A stretch of DNA of 64,000 nucleotides from Dactylosporangium vinaceum (GTDB lineage Bacteria > Actinomycetota > Actinomycetes > Mycobacteriales > Micromonosporaceae). This document shows, piece after piece, positions 1 through 7,626 of the stretch. Numbering within the stretch: the stretch's first letter is position 1; every line of letters begins with the position of its first letter. The notes under the pieces were generated by a model. That model ran no database searches and had not been told where the DNA came from. It saw only the letters and a program-made list of their open reading frames with translations. The translations under genes were made by a program, and so were the position numbers. The stretch spans positions 1,612,001 through 1,676,000 of the forward strand of contig NZ_CP061913.1 of the NCBI RefSeq assembly GCF_019904175.1. Reading direction: 5' to 3'.

Positions 1-83
1 TCACCGTGCGCGCCGTCGACGCGCACCGGGTGCCCGACACGAACAGCAACCGCAAGCGACCACGGAGGGAAAAGCCGCTGTGA
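1..83 (+). CDS. C-terminal tail of an upstream gene (partial)
   Basis: The frame reading through positions 3-83 is open from the window edge and ends in TGA at 81-83. It overlaps the GTG of the next gene in a GTGA junction, the coupling used throughout this operon. About 26 residues are visible, ending in a basic Arg/Lys-rich tail. Nothing in the fragment identifies a family. All three forward frames are open here, so the assignment rests only on the overlap geometry. Confidence 0.3.
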   Translation, partial: TVRAVDAHRVPDTNSNRKRPRREKPL

Positions 84-832
84 CCATCAGAAGTGCCGAC
101 TACGTCGAGGTGATCCGGGCCGCGATCGAGCGCGTCGGGACCACCCAGGGCGACCGGGTGGCGCACGCCGCCGACCTGATGACCGCGACGATCCAGGCGG
201 GCGGAGTGATCCAGGCGTTCGGCTGCGGGCACTCCGAGGCGCTGGCCATGGAGATCGCGGGGCGGGCCGGCGGGCTGGTGCCGACCAGCCGCATCGCCCT
301 GCGCGACATCGTGCTCTACGGCGGCGAGCCGCTCAGCGCCCTGGCCGACCCGCAGCTGGAGCGCACCCCGGCCGTCGCGCACAAGCTCTACGACCTGGCT
401 CCCGTCAAGCCCGACGACACGTTCGTCATCGCCTCCAACTCCGGCGTCAACGGCGCTGTCGTGGAGATGGCCCAGCTGGTCAAGGACCGGGGCCACGCGC
501 TCATCGCGATCACGTCGCTGGAGCACTCCGGGCGGGTGGACTCGCGGCACGCGAGCGGGCTCAAGCTCAGCGACCTCGCCGACGTGGTGCTCGACAACGG
601 GGCACCCTACGGCGACGCGTCGCTGCCGTTGCCGGGGGGCGGCGCCGTCGGGGCCGTCTCCTCGATCACGGCGGCGCTGCTGGCCCAGCAGATCGTCACC
701 GAGGTGGTGGCGCGCCTGCTGGCGCTCGGCGTCACGCCGCCGGTCTACCTGTCCGACAACGTCCCGGGCGGACGGGAGCACAACGCAGCACTCGAGGCGC
801 GGTACGCCGGGCGCATCCGGCGTACCGCATAA
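80..832 (+). CDS. SIS-domain phosphosugar-binding protein (UPF0309 type)
   Basis: This 250-residue protein fits the SIS (sugar isomerase) fold. A glycine-rich phosphosugar loop, GCGHSEALAME, lies near residue 50, and an ASNSGVNG-like Ser-rich loop near 115 is typical of SIS domains that bind phosphorylated aldoses or ketoses. Length matches the UPF0309 group. The GTG at 80 follows GGAGG at 64-68. It is the first complete gene before an N-acetylglucosamine/chitobiose ABC transporter 20 bp downstream, so a role on an imported amino-sugar phosphate (isomerase or etherase-like) is inferred. No exact reaction can be assigned. Confidence 0.85.
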   Translation: MTIRSADYVEVIRAAIERVGTTQGDRVAHAADLMTATIQAGGVIQAFGCGHSEALAMEIAGRAGGLVPTSRIALRDIVLYGGEPLSALADPQLERTPAVAHKLYDLAPVKPDDTFVIASNSGVNGAVVEMAQLVKDRGHALIAITSLEHSGRVDSRHASGLKLSDLADVVLDNGAPYGDASLPLPGGGAVGAVSSITAALLAQQIVTEVVARLLALGVTPPVYLSDNVPGGREHNAALEARYAGRIRRTA

Positions 833-851
833 AAAGAGAGCGAGCCCCTTT

Positions 852-2255
852 ATGCCAACCTATCCCAGCCGTCGCTCCCTATTACAGGGGGCCGCCGGCA
901 TCGCCATCGCCGCGCCCCTGCTCAGCGCCTGTGTGACAAGTGGTGGCAACGACGACAAGCCGGCCGCGAACACCGGCAACAAGAGCGCCGACAACCCGCT
1001 CGGGGTCAAGGACGACGCCCCGCTCGAGGTCGTGATCTTCAAGGGTGGGTACGGCGACGACTACGCCAAGCACGCCGAGGACCTCTACAAGGGCAAGCAC
1101 GCCAAGGCGACGATCGACCACAAGGGCATCCAGAAGGTCGGCGAGGCGCTGCAGCCCCGGTTCGTGGCCAACACGCCCCCGGACGTCGTCGACAACACCG
1201 GCGCCGGCCGGCTCGACCTGGCGACGCTCGTCGGCGCGAAGCAGCTGTCGGACCTCACCGAGCTGCTCGACGCACCGTCCTTCGACGACGCGAACACGAA
1301 GGTCCGCGACACGCTGCTGCCCGGGGTCGTCGACGACGGTACCTTCGACAAGCAGGTCCTGACCCTGAACTTCACCTACACCGTGTGGGGTCTGTGGTAC
1401 TCCAAGCCGCTGTTCGCGAGCAAGGGCTGGACGTATCCGAAGACCTGGGACGAGATGCTCGCCCTCTGCGCCACGATCAAGGCGGCCGGCATCGCGCCCT
1501 GGACCTACCAGGGCAAGTACCCGGAGTACATCAACGACCCGCTGCTGAGCATGGCGGCCAAGACCGGCGGCGAGGCGCTGCTCAAGAGCGTCGACAACCT
1601 CGAGCCCAACGCGTGGAAGTCCGACGCGCTCAAGGCCGCCGCCGAGGCGTTCGCTGAGCTCGCGGCCAAGGGCTACATCATGAGCGGCTCCGAGGCGCTC
1701 TCCCACACCGAGTCCCAGGCCGCCTGGTGCCAGGGCAAGGCCGCGTTCATCCCCTGCGGCTCCTGGCTGGAGAGCGAGCAGAAGGGTGTCGCGCCGAGCG
1801 GCTTCGACATGGCGATGGGCCCGGTCCCGGCGCGGACCTCGAGCGACAAGATGGGCCCGGCCGCGGTGCAGGCGGCCAGCTCCGAGTCGTTCATCGTGCC
1901 GGCGAAGGCCAAGAACGTCGCCGGGGGCATGGACTATCTGCGGATCCTGTTCTCCAAGCAGTCGGCGAAGGCGTTCGCGCAGTCGGCCGGCACCCTGCCC
2001 GCGGTGGCCGGCGCGACCGACGGGCTGACGCTCAGCAGCGGCCTCGGCTCCACCCGCGACGCGATCAAGGCGGCGGGCAAGGAGGCGTTCACGTTCCGGT
2101 TCCGCACCTGGTACGCCGAGCTGGCGAAGGCCGTCGACGACGCGACGGGCGAGCTGGTGAACAAGCGCGCCACCGCCACCGAATGGGCCGACCGCATTCA
2201 GAAGGCGGCCGATGCCATTGCGAAGGACTCCGGCGTCAAGAAGTACACCCGCTGA
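852..2255 (+). CDS. ngcE: NgcE-type N-acetylglucosamine/diacetylchitobiose-binding lipoprotein
   Basis: This is a 467-residue extracellular solute-binding protein (family 1) of a carbohydrate ABC importer. The N-terminus has an Arg pair (R7-R8), a hydrophobic stretch and a lipobox LSAC with Cys27, so it should be a membrane-anchored lipoprotein, possibly Tat-exported. The body resembles NgcE of Streptomyces, which binds GlcNAc and chitobiose (WGLWYSKPLF, LWYSK-type hinge motifs, and the middle-domain TWDEMLALC segment). The stop overlaps the ATG of the first permease by one base. No ATPase gene is present. Actinobacterial NgcEFG systems use a shared MsiK-like ATPase encoded elsewhere. Confidence 0.88.
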   Translation: MPTYPSRRSLLQGAAGIAIAAPLLSACVTSGGNDDKPAANTGNKSADNPLGVKDDAPLEVVIFKGGYGDDYAKHAEDLYKGKHAKATIDHKGIQKVGEALQPRFVANTPPDVVDNTGAGRLDLATLVGAKQLSDLTELLDAPSFDDANTKVRDTLLPGVVDDGTFDKQVLTLNFTYTVWGLWYSKPLFASKGWTYPKTWDEMLALCATIKAAGIAPWTYQGKYPEYINDPLLSMAAKTGGEALLKSVDNLEPNAWKSDALKAAAEAFAELAAKGYIMSGSEALSHTESQAAWCQGKAAFIPCGSWLESEQKGVAPSGFDMAMGPVPARTSSDKMGPAAVQAASSESFIVPAKAKNVAGGMDYLRILFSKQSAKAFAQSAGTLPAVAGATDGLTLSSGLGSTRDAIKAAGKEAFTFRFRTWYAELAKAVDDATGELVNKRATATEWADRIQKAADAIAKDSGVKKYTR

Positions 2256-3163
2256 TGAAACACGGTCGGCTCCGGTTCCTTCTCGGTGCGCTCGTGCCCG
2301 CACTGGTGCTGCACGTGCTGTTCGTGCTGTCCCCGTACGCGCAGGCGTTCTACCTCTCGCTCACCGACTGGACCGGCGTGGCCGGCGAGGCGCATTTCGT
2401 CGGGGCGGGCAACTACGCCCGTCTCGGCGGCGACTCCCTTTTCCTGGACGCGGTGCGCAACAACGCGGTCATGCTCGTGGTGATTCCGCTGGCCACCATC
2501 GCACTCGGGCTGTTCCTCGCGAGCATGCTGCACCTGGGCGGGCGCGACGGGCGTCGCGGGATCGCGGGCTCCAGGGTGTACCAGATCGTCTATTTCTTTC
2601 CGCAGTTGCTCTCGCTCGTCGTCATCGCCGTGCTCTGGCAGTTCATCTACAACCCGAACAACGGCCTGCTCAACGGGGCGCTGCGAGCGGCCCGGCTGGG
2701 GTCGCTGGCCCGCAGCTGGCTGGGCGAGCCGGATCTGGCGCTGCCGTCGGTGATGGCCGTGCTCGTGTGGTCGTCGGTCGGGTTCTACATGGTGCTGTTC
2801 AGCGCGGCCATCGACTCGATTCCGAAAGAGCTCTACGAGGCGGCGCTGCTCGACGGCGCGAGCAACTGGGCCACATTCCGCAAAGTCACCCTGCCGCTGG
2901 TGCGAGACACGGTGCAGGTGGCTTTCGTGTACCTCGGGATCGGTGCGCTGGACGGCTTCGCAGTGGTGCAGGTGATGACCGTCGGACCGGGCGGCCCCGA
3001 CGGCGCGACCGAGGTCATCGGCCTTTCGCTGTACCGCAACGCCTTCACCTTCGGCCGGTTCGGCTACGCGTCCGCCATGGGTGTCGCGCTGTTCTTCGCG
3101 ACGCTCACCCTCGCCGTGCTCGCCCTGCGCGCCGGCCGCAATGAGCGGGTGGAGCTGGCATGA
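2255..3163 (+). CDS. ngcF: ABC sugar permease, NgcF-like
   Basis: 302 residues with six predicted transmembrane stretches, starting at the ATG that overlaps the ngcE stop (TGATG). The cytoplasmic EAALLDGASNWATFRKVTLP loop is the EAA motif of MalF-type binding-protein-dependent permeases, which contacts the ATPase. Longer readings of this frame run back into ngcE and are rejected. With NgcE and NgcG it would form the amino-sugar importer in the cytoplasmic membrane. The stop is coupled (ATGA at 3160-3163) to a tiny ORF that precedes the second permease. Confidence 0.9.
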   Translation: MKHGRLRFLLGALVPALVLHVLFVLSPYAQAFYLSLTDWTGVAGEAHFVGAGNYARLGGDSLFLDAVRNNAVMLVVIPLATIALGLFLASMLHLGGRDGRRGIAGSRVYQIVYFFPQLLSLVVIAVLWQFIYNPNNGLLNGALRAARLGSLARSWLGEPDLALPSVMAVLVWSSVGFYMVLFSAAIDSIPKELYEAALLDGASNWATFRKVTLPLVRDTVQVAFVYLGIGALDGFAVVQVMTVGPGGPDGATEVIGLSLYRNAFTFGRFGYASAMGVALFFATLTLAVLALRAGRNERVELA

Positions 3164-3252
3164 GCGGTACGGAGCGAAGCGGAGTGGCCGCTCATCGGAA
3201 GTGCAGGGTGGGGTTCGTGCCGGCGCCGGAGCTTGCGGAGGTGTCGGCATGA
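3160..3252 (+). other. 30-codon coupled mini-ORF containing an inverted repeat
   Basis: Between the two permease genes lies an ATG at 3160 that overlaps the upstream stop (ATGA). It opens 30 codons whose stop (3250-3252) overlaps the ATG of the next permease, again as ATGA. The 5' part contains a perfect 8-bp inverted repeat, ATGAGCGG...CCGCTCAT (about 3160-3194). The peptide (starts MSGTERSG, ends LAEVSA) resembles no protein I recognise. It may be an intergenic repeat that keeps the reading frame and so preserves translational coupling. Expression as a peptide is unproven. Confidence 0.45.
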
Positions 3253-4064
3253 AAAGGGTCCTGCCGCATTTCGCGATGCTCTGTTGGGGTGTCGTGACCG
3301 CGCTGCCGTTGCTGTGGGCGGTGATGAGCTCGTTCAAGACGGACAACGAGATTCTCAACTCACCGTGGTCGCTGCCTTCTTCACCACAGTTCGGCAACTG
3401 GTCGCGGGCGTGGAATCAGGCGGACATCGGGCGGTACTTCCTCAACAGCCTCATCGTCGTGGGCGGCGCACTTGTCGTCACGATGCTGCTCGGCGCGCTG
3501 GTGTCGTATGCGCTGGCGCGGTACGAGTTCCGGGGCAACCGCCTCATCTACTACGTGTTCGTCGCGGCCATGTTCTTCCCGGTGTTCCTGGCGCTCGTCC
3601 CGCTGTTCTTCGTCGTGCAGCAGCTGCATCTGCTCGGCACCTATCAGGGCCTGATCCTGGTGTATGCGGCGTACGCGATCCCGTTCACCGTGTTCTTCCT
3701 GCACTCGTTCTTCCGCACGCTGCCCGGCGAGGTCGCCGAGGCCGCGTTCATGGACGGGTGCTCGCACGCGGGCGTCTTCTTCCGCGTGATGCTGCCGATG
3801 GCCCGCCCGGGGCTGGTCGCCGTCGGCATCTTCAATTTCCTCGGGCTCTGGAACCAGTACCTGCTACCGCTGGTTCTCAACCCCGACCCGGACCGGTACG
3901 TCCTGGCGCAGGGATTGGCCTCCCTGTCGGTCAGCCAGGGGTATCGCAGCGACTGGAGCGGTCTGTTCGCCGGCCTCACGATTGCCATGCTGCCGGTGCT
4001 CATCGCCTATGTCGCGTTCCAACGGCACATCCGCGCCGGAATGACCGCCGGCGCGGTCAAGTAA
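3249..4064 (+). CDS. ngcG: ABC sugar permease, NgcG-like
   Basis: 271 residues with six membrane segments, the MalG-type partner permease. The cytoplasmic EVAEAAFMDGCSHAGVFFRV loop carries the EAA...G motif. The ATG at 3249 is preferred over an upstream in-frame ATG at 3081 because translation from there would read antisense-like through the end of ngcF. The protein from 3249 begins directly with the first membrane helix. It ends 36 bp before the secreted GH16 gene, on the same strand and probably the same transcript. Confidence 0.9.
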   Translation: MKRVLPHFAMLCWGVVTALPLLWAVMSSFKTDNEILNSPWSLPSSPQFGNWSRAWNQADIGRYFLNSLIVVGGALVVTMLLGALVSYALARYEFRGNRLIYYVFVAAMFFPVFLALVPLFFVVQQLHLLGTYQGLILVYAAYAIPFTVFFLHSFFRTLPGEVAEAAFMDGCSHAGVFFRVMLPMARPGLVAVGIFNFLGLWNQYLLPLVLNPDPDRYVLAQGLASLSVSQGYRSDWSGLFAGLTIAMLPVLIAYVAFQRHIRAGMTAGAVK

Positions 4065-4099
4065 CCCCTCGTTCGTGCATTGTGGGGAGGGCTCCATCC

Positions 4100-5329
4100 A
4101 TGTCCATCGGTAAACGTCGATCAATAGTGATCGCGTCCGCCATCGCGTTGGCCGGCGCGCTCGGCGGCGTCGCACTCACCGCGGCCAGCGTCGGCACGGC
4201 CAGCGCCGCCGCGAACAACTGCGGCTACCTGTTCGACGACTTCAACTACAGCTCGTCGAGCGACTCGTCGCTGACCGCCCACGGGTGGGTGCCGCGCACC
4301 TACTCCGGCGGCCCGGGCGTGCCCGGCGCCACCTGGTCGGCCAACAGCATCTCCTTCCCGACCAACGGCGGCCAGAAGGTCATGCAGCTCACCGCGTCCA
4401 CCGACGGCACCGGCGGCGGCACCAACCAGGCCGAGCTGTACACGGCGCAGAAGCGGTACCTGGAGGGCACCTACGCCTCCCGGATCCGCTTCACCGACAC
4501 GCCGACCGGCGGCAACGACGGCGACCACATCAACGAGACGTTCTTCACCATCAGCCCGCTCAACGGCGATCTGGACCCGACGTACAGCGAGCTGGACTTC
4601 TCGGAGTACCTGCCGAACGGCGGCTGGGGCGAGACCGGCCCGATCAACTACCAGACGACCTGGTACACGTACCGCAACGACCCGTGGTACGCCGACAACG
4701 TCCACTCGGAGGAGCGCCAGAGCTTCGACGGCTGGCACGACCTGGTCGTCACCGTCTCCGGCGGGCACGTCATCTACTACATCGACGGCCAGCAGGTCGG
4801 CGACCACTCCGGCAAGTTCTACCCGCGACAGACGATGACCATCAACTGGAACCTCTGGTTCATCGACACCGCGGCCCACTCCGGCGGCCTCTCGACCTAC
4901 ATCCAGCAGGTCGACTGGGTGCTGTACGCGAAGAACCAGGTCCTCACCCCGAGCCAGGCGACGGCCCAGGCGGCCGCCTACCGCGGCGCGGGCAACGCGT
5001 TCACCGACACGGTGGACTCGTCCGGCCCGTGCGTGACCCCGTCCGGCTCATCCTCGCCGTCGCCCTCCGCGTCGGCCTCGAAGTCCCCGTCGTCGTCACC
5101 GTCGCCGTCGACCTCCACGCCGCCGGCCACCAGCTGCGCGTCCGCGCCCGAGTGGTCGATCAACGGCATCTACACGACCGGCCAGACGGTCAAGCACGAG
5201 AAGAGCGCCAACGGCAACCCGAACGGCCCGGGCTCGGGCCAGGGCAAGCATCTCTGGCGCGCGAAGTGGTGGACGCAGGGCTCCGAGCCCGGCTGGACCG
5301 CCAACTGGGAAGACCTCGGCCACTGCTGA
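4100..5329 (+). CDS. Secreted GH16-like glycoside hydrolase with C-terminal CBM5/12-type module
   Basis: 409 residues. A Sec signal peptide (about 1-36, cleavage after ASA) is followed by a beta-sandwich-type catalytic region (about 40-300). That region carries ELDFSE near residue 163, matching the ExDxxE catalytic motif of family 16. Next come a Ser/Pro/Thr linker (about 310-345) and a ~60-residue aromatic-rich domain (WSINGIYTTG, HLWRAKWW, GWTANWEDLG) typical of chitin/cellulose-binding CBM5/12. The ATG at 4100 follows GGGAGG. Co-location with an amino-sugar importer suggests a polysaccharide that yields GlcNAc-containing products. GH16 members mostly cut beta-1,3 or beta-1,4 glucans or galactans, so the substrate is open. 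Confidence 0.82.
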   Translation: MSIGKRRSIVIASAIALAGALGGVALTAASVGTASAAANNCGYLFDDFNYSSSSDSSLTAHGWVPRTYSGGPGVPGATWSANSISFPTNGGQKVMQLTASTDGTGGGTNQAELYTAQKRYLEGTYASRIRFTDTPTGGNDGDHINETFFTISPLNGDLDPTYSELDFSEYLPNGGWGETGPINYQTTWYTYRNDPWYADNVHSEERQSFDGWHDLVVTVSGGHVIYYIDGQQVGDHSGKFYPRQTMTINWNLWFIDTAAHSGGLSTYIQQVDWVLYAKNQVLTPSQATAQAAAYRGAGNAFTDTVDSSGPCVTPSGSSSPSPSASASKSPSSSPSPSTSTPPATSCASAPEWSINGIYTTGQTVKHEKSANGNPNGPGSGQGKHLWRAKWWTQGSEPGWTANWEDLGHC

Positions 5330-5345
5330 GCCGCTTCCGCTGCAC

Positions 5346-5380
5346 CCGGCGCCCCCGTCGCACCATGACGGGGGCGCCGG
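5346..5380 (+). terminator. Terminator hairpin after the GH16 gene
   Basis: A perfect 14-bp stem (CCGGCGCCCCCGTC pairing with GACGGGGGCGCCGG) with a 7-nt loop starts 17 bp after the stop codon. No U-tract follows, which is common for actinobacterial terminators. It closes the uptake operon. Confidence 0.8.
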
Positions 5381-5449
5381 CCTCGCGATCACCCAATCGC
5401 ACCCGGATGCGGCCAGAAGCTGACCGCATCCGCCGTTACCGTCCTCGGC

Positions 5450-6520
5450 GTGCGGATCACCACGCGAACCCAGAACCGGACATACCTGCGCCGGCAGCTC
5501 CTGCTCGACGGCGGCGCAGCCGCGGGTGTGGCCGACGTGGTGCGGCGCGTAGTCGCGGTCCAGGCGCAAGACGCCGACGCCCCGTACATCGGCATCTGGG
5601 CGCGCTCCCGCGAGTTCGCCCACGATGACCTCACCGCGGCGCTCGAGGACCGATCCCTGGTCCGCGGCGCCCTCCTGCGCGGCACGCAGCACATCGCGTC
5701 CGGCGCCGACTACCGCTGGCTGCGCCCCCTCATCAGCGCACGCATGGGCGCCACCGGGCTCTCGCCCTTCCGCCGCCAGCTCGACGGCATCGACCTCACC
5801 GAACTGGCGGCCGCGGCTCGCGACGCCCTGCACGGCACGACAATGACACGGCCGCGCCTGGCCAAGGCGCTCGGCGAGCGCTACCCCGGCCGGGAGTCCA
5901 TCGCCCTGGCCTGGGCGGCCCAGCATCAGCTGGCCCTCATCCACCCACCGCCGACCGGAACCTGGCGGCGCCGCGGACACGTGCACGTCGCCCTGGCCGA
6001 CGAGTGGCTCGGGGCCGCGCTCGAAGAACCACCCACAATCGAAAGGCTGCTTCGGCGGTACCTCGAAAGCTGCGGCCCGGCCTCGATCGCGGACTTCCAG
6101 AACTGGTCAGGGCTCCGGCGGCTACGTCAGGAGGTGGAGGCGCTGCGCCCACAGCTTCGCACCTACATCGACGACAGCGGACAGGAGCTCTTCGACCTGC
6201 CCGAGCTCGAACTCGCCGACGCGGAGCTGGACGCGCCCGTGCGGTTCCTGCCCGCCTTCGACAACCTGGTCCTCAGCCACGCCGACCGGTCCCGCATCAT
6301 CGCCTCCCCGGCCGACCAGGCAATCATCTGCCCCGGCCTGTCCGCCGTCCTGCCCACCTTCCTGGAGGACGGTTTCGTGGCCGGCACCTGGGAGGTCCGC
6401 CCCGGGACGCTGGAACTGTCACCCTTCCGAAAACTGCGCAACCCGGCCGCAGTCCACACCGAGGCCGAGCGACTCCTGACATTCCTACAACTGCCGAGCG
6501 CCACCACCATCAACCTCTGA
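5450..6520 (+). CDS. AlkZ-like winged-helix DNA glycosylase
   Basis: 356 residues of the HTH_42/AlkZ superfamily of tandem winged-helix proteins. The VQAQDADAPYIG segment holds Gln38 and Gln40, matching the QxQ catalytic motif of Streptomyces AlkZ, which unhooks azinomycin crosslinks. The family signature FDNLVLSHADRSRI is present near residue 280. GTG at 5450 is the only start giving the usual N-terminus (RTYLRRQLLL). Many actinobacteria carry several paralogues, some next to genotoxin clusters. No toxin genes are visible here, so general repair of alkylated or bulky N-linked adducts is the cautious call. Confidence 0.8.
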   Translation: MRITTRTQNRTYLRRQLLLDGGAAAGVADVVRRVVAVQAQDADAPYIGIWARSREFAHDDLTAALEDRSLVRGALLRGTQHIASGADYRWLRPLISARMGATGLSPFRRQLDGIDLTELAAAARDALHGTTMTRPRLAKALGERYPGRESIALAWAAQHQLALIHPPPTGTWRRRGHVHVALADEWLGAALEEPPTIERLLRRYLESCGPASIADFQNWSGLRRLRQEVEALRPQLRTYIDDSGQELFDLPELELADAELDAPVRFLPAFDNLVLSHADRSRIIASPADQAIICPGLSAVLPTFLEDGFVAGTWEVRPGTLELSPFRKLRNPAAVHTEAERLLTFLQLPSATTINL

Positions 6521-6568
6521 ACACCCCCAAAGTCCTTTGGGCGCCGCAACCATCCCCACGACGCCGAG

Positions 6569-6895
6569 CGGCCAGCACGCCGCCGAACCCCGCCGCGCTC
6601 GCGCGCCTGGGGGCTGGCGCGACCTCGGGCGGTGTGCGAGCGGGCGTTTTGTGGTGTCGAGCGGCCAGCACCGACGTGGAAGCTCGTCGCGTCCGCGCGC
6701 TTACGGGCTGGCGCGACCTCGGGCGGTGTGCGAGCGGGCGTTTTGTGGTGTCGGGCCGTCAGCACGGCGTCGAAGCTCGTCGCGTCCGCGCGCTTGGGGG
6801 CTGGCGCGACCTCGGGCGGTGTGCGAGCGGGCGTTTTGTGGTGTCGAGCGGCCAGCACGGCGTTGCAGCCCGTCGCGTCCGCGCGTTTGAGCCAG
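6569..6895. repeat. Tandem repeat family A, ~93-bp unit, 3 full copies plus partial
   Basis: The block GACCTCGGGCGGTGTGCGAG followed by CGGGCGTTTTGTGGTGTCG occurs at 6621, 6715 and 6808, a spacing of 94 and 93 bp. Units share flanking text (GCGCG...GGGCTGGC before, GGCCAGCAC...CGTCGCGTCC after). A partial unit precedes them near 6569. Units differ at scattered positions. Long open frames on both strands are a by-product of the GC content. No protein family is recognisable in any frame. Confidence 0.85.
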
Positions 6896-7009
6896 CGCCA
6901 GCGGCGCCCGAGCGACGCCTCGGCGCCCGGCCCACACCTGTCCGCAGCGTCCCCGGCTCCCACCCGGCCGCCAGCAACCTGCTAGCCGTCAAGACGAATC
7001 ACGGAGGCC

Positions 7010-7500
7010 CCCGACGCTCGGACGCGACGACTCCTTCGCGGCCCGGCCCAAACGCAACGCGCAGCGTCTACAGTCCCGCACGCGGTCGCCGGCGCAGATT
7101 CTCCAACGCTCGGATGCGACGGCGCCTCCGTGCCCGACCCACGTCCAGCCGCCTCGTCGCCCGCGCCCGCGCGTCTGCGGGCCTCAGAGTCCCCCGCGCT
7201 CGGATGCGACGGCGCCTCCGTGCCCGGCGCACGTTCAGTCGCAACGTCGCCTGCGCGCCTGCGGGTGGCCGCGTCCGCGTCCGCGCGCCTGCGGGTGCCC
7301 GGCGCTCGGACGCGATGACGCCTCCGTGCCCGGGCACACGTTCAACCGCAGCGTCGTCGGTGCCTGATCCGCGCCTCCGCGCCTCCGCGCCTCCGCGCCT
7401 CCGCGCCTCCGCGCCTCCGCGCCTCCGCGCCTCCGCGCCTCCGCGGCGCTCGGACGCGGCGACGCCTTCGCGCTGCGCGCGTCGCCGGCTGCGGACTCCT
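7010..7500. repeat. Degenerate repeat family B, ~90-bp unit
   Basis: Related units beginning CTCGGA(T/C)GCGAC(G)...GCCTCCGTGCCCG are seen near 7019, 7111, 7201, 7307 and 7451. Intervals are 92, 90, 106 and 144 bp. The last interval is enlarged by the 8-bp microsatellite. The stretch 6521-7626 holds no recognisable gene and consists mostly of these two repeat families. Each unit includes a GCGCCTCCG-like core that probably seeded the microsatellite. Confidence 0.65.
7371..7442. repeat. Perfect microsatellite (GCGCCTCC)x9
   Basis: Nine perfect head-to-tail copies of the octamer GCGCCTCC run from 7371 to 7442, inside repeat family B. Copy number of such an array is likely to vary by slipped-strand mispairing. 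Confidence 0.97.
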
Positions 7501-7626
7501 CAGTGCTCGGGCACGGTGGCCGTCGCGCGGTGTCGGGGCTGTTGGGGGTGATGTCGCACGCGTCCGCGCGCCCGACCCCCTCAGCGCGGCCGGCGCTCGA
7601 AGGCGGCCGTAACTCAATGCGCGGGC

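Noticed and set aside
882..2303. 473-codon open frame antisense to ngcE
   Set aside because: Low-complexity Arg/Gly/Ala translation typical of GC-rich shadow frames. The plus strand encodes a clear lipoprotein here.
7371..7442. CRISPR-like array
   Set aside because: The repeats are 8 bp, contiguous and without spacers. The ~90-bp families lack repeat/spacer alternation and no cas genes are present.
6004..7551. 515-codon frame across the repeat region
   Set aside because: Composed of repeat-encoded Arg/Pro/Ala text in every frame. No start context and no family resemblance.
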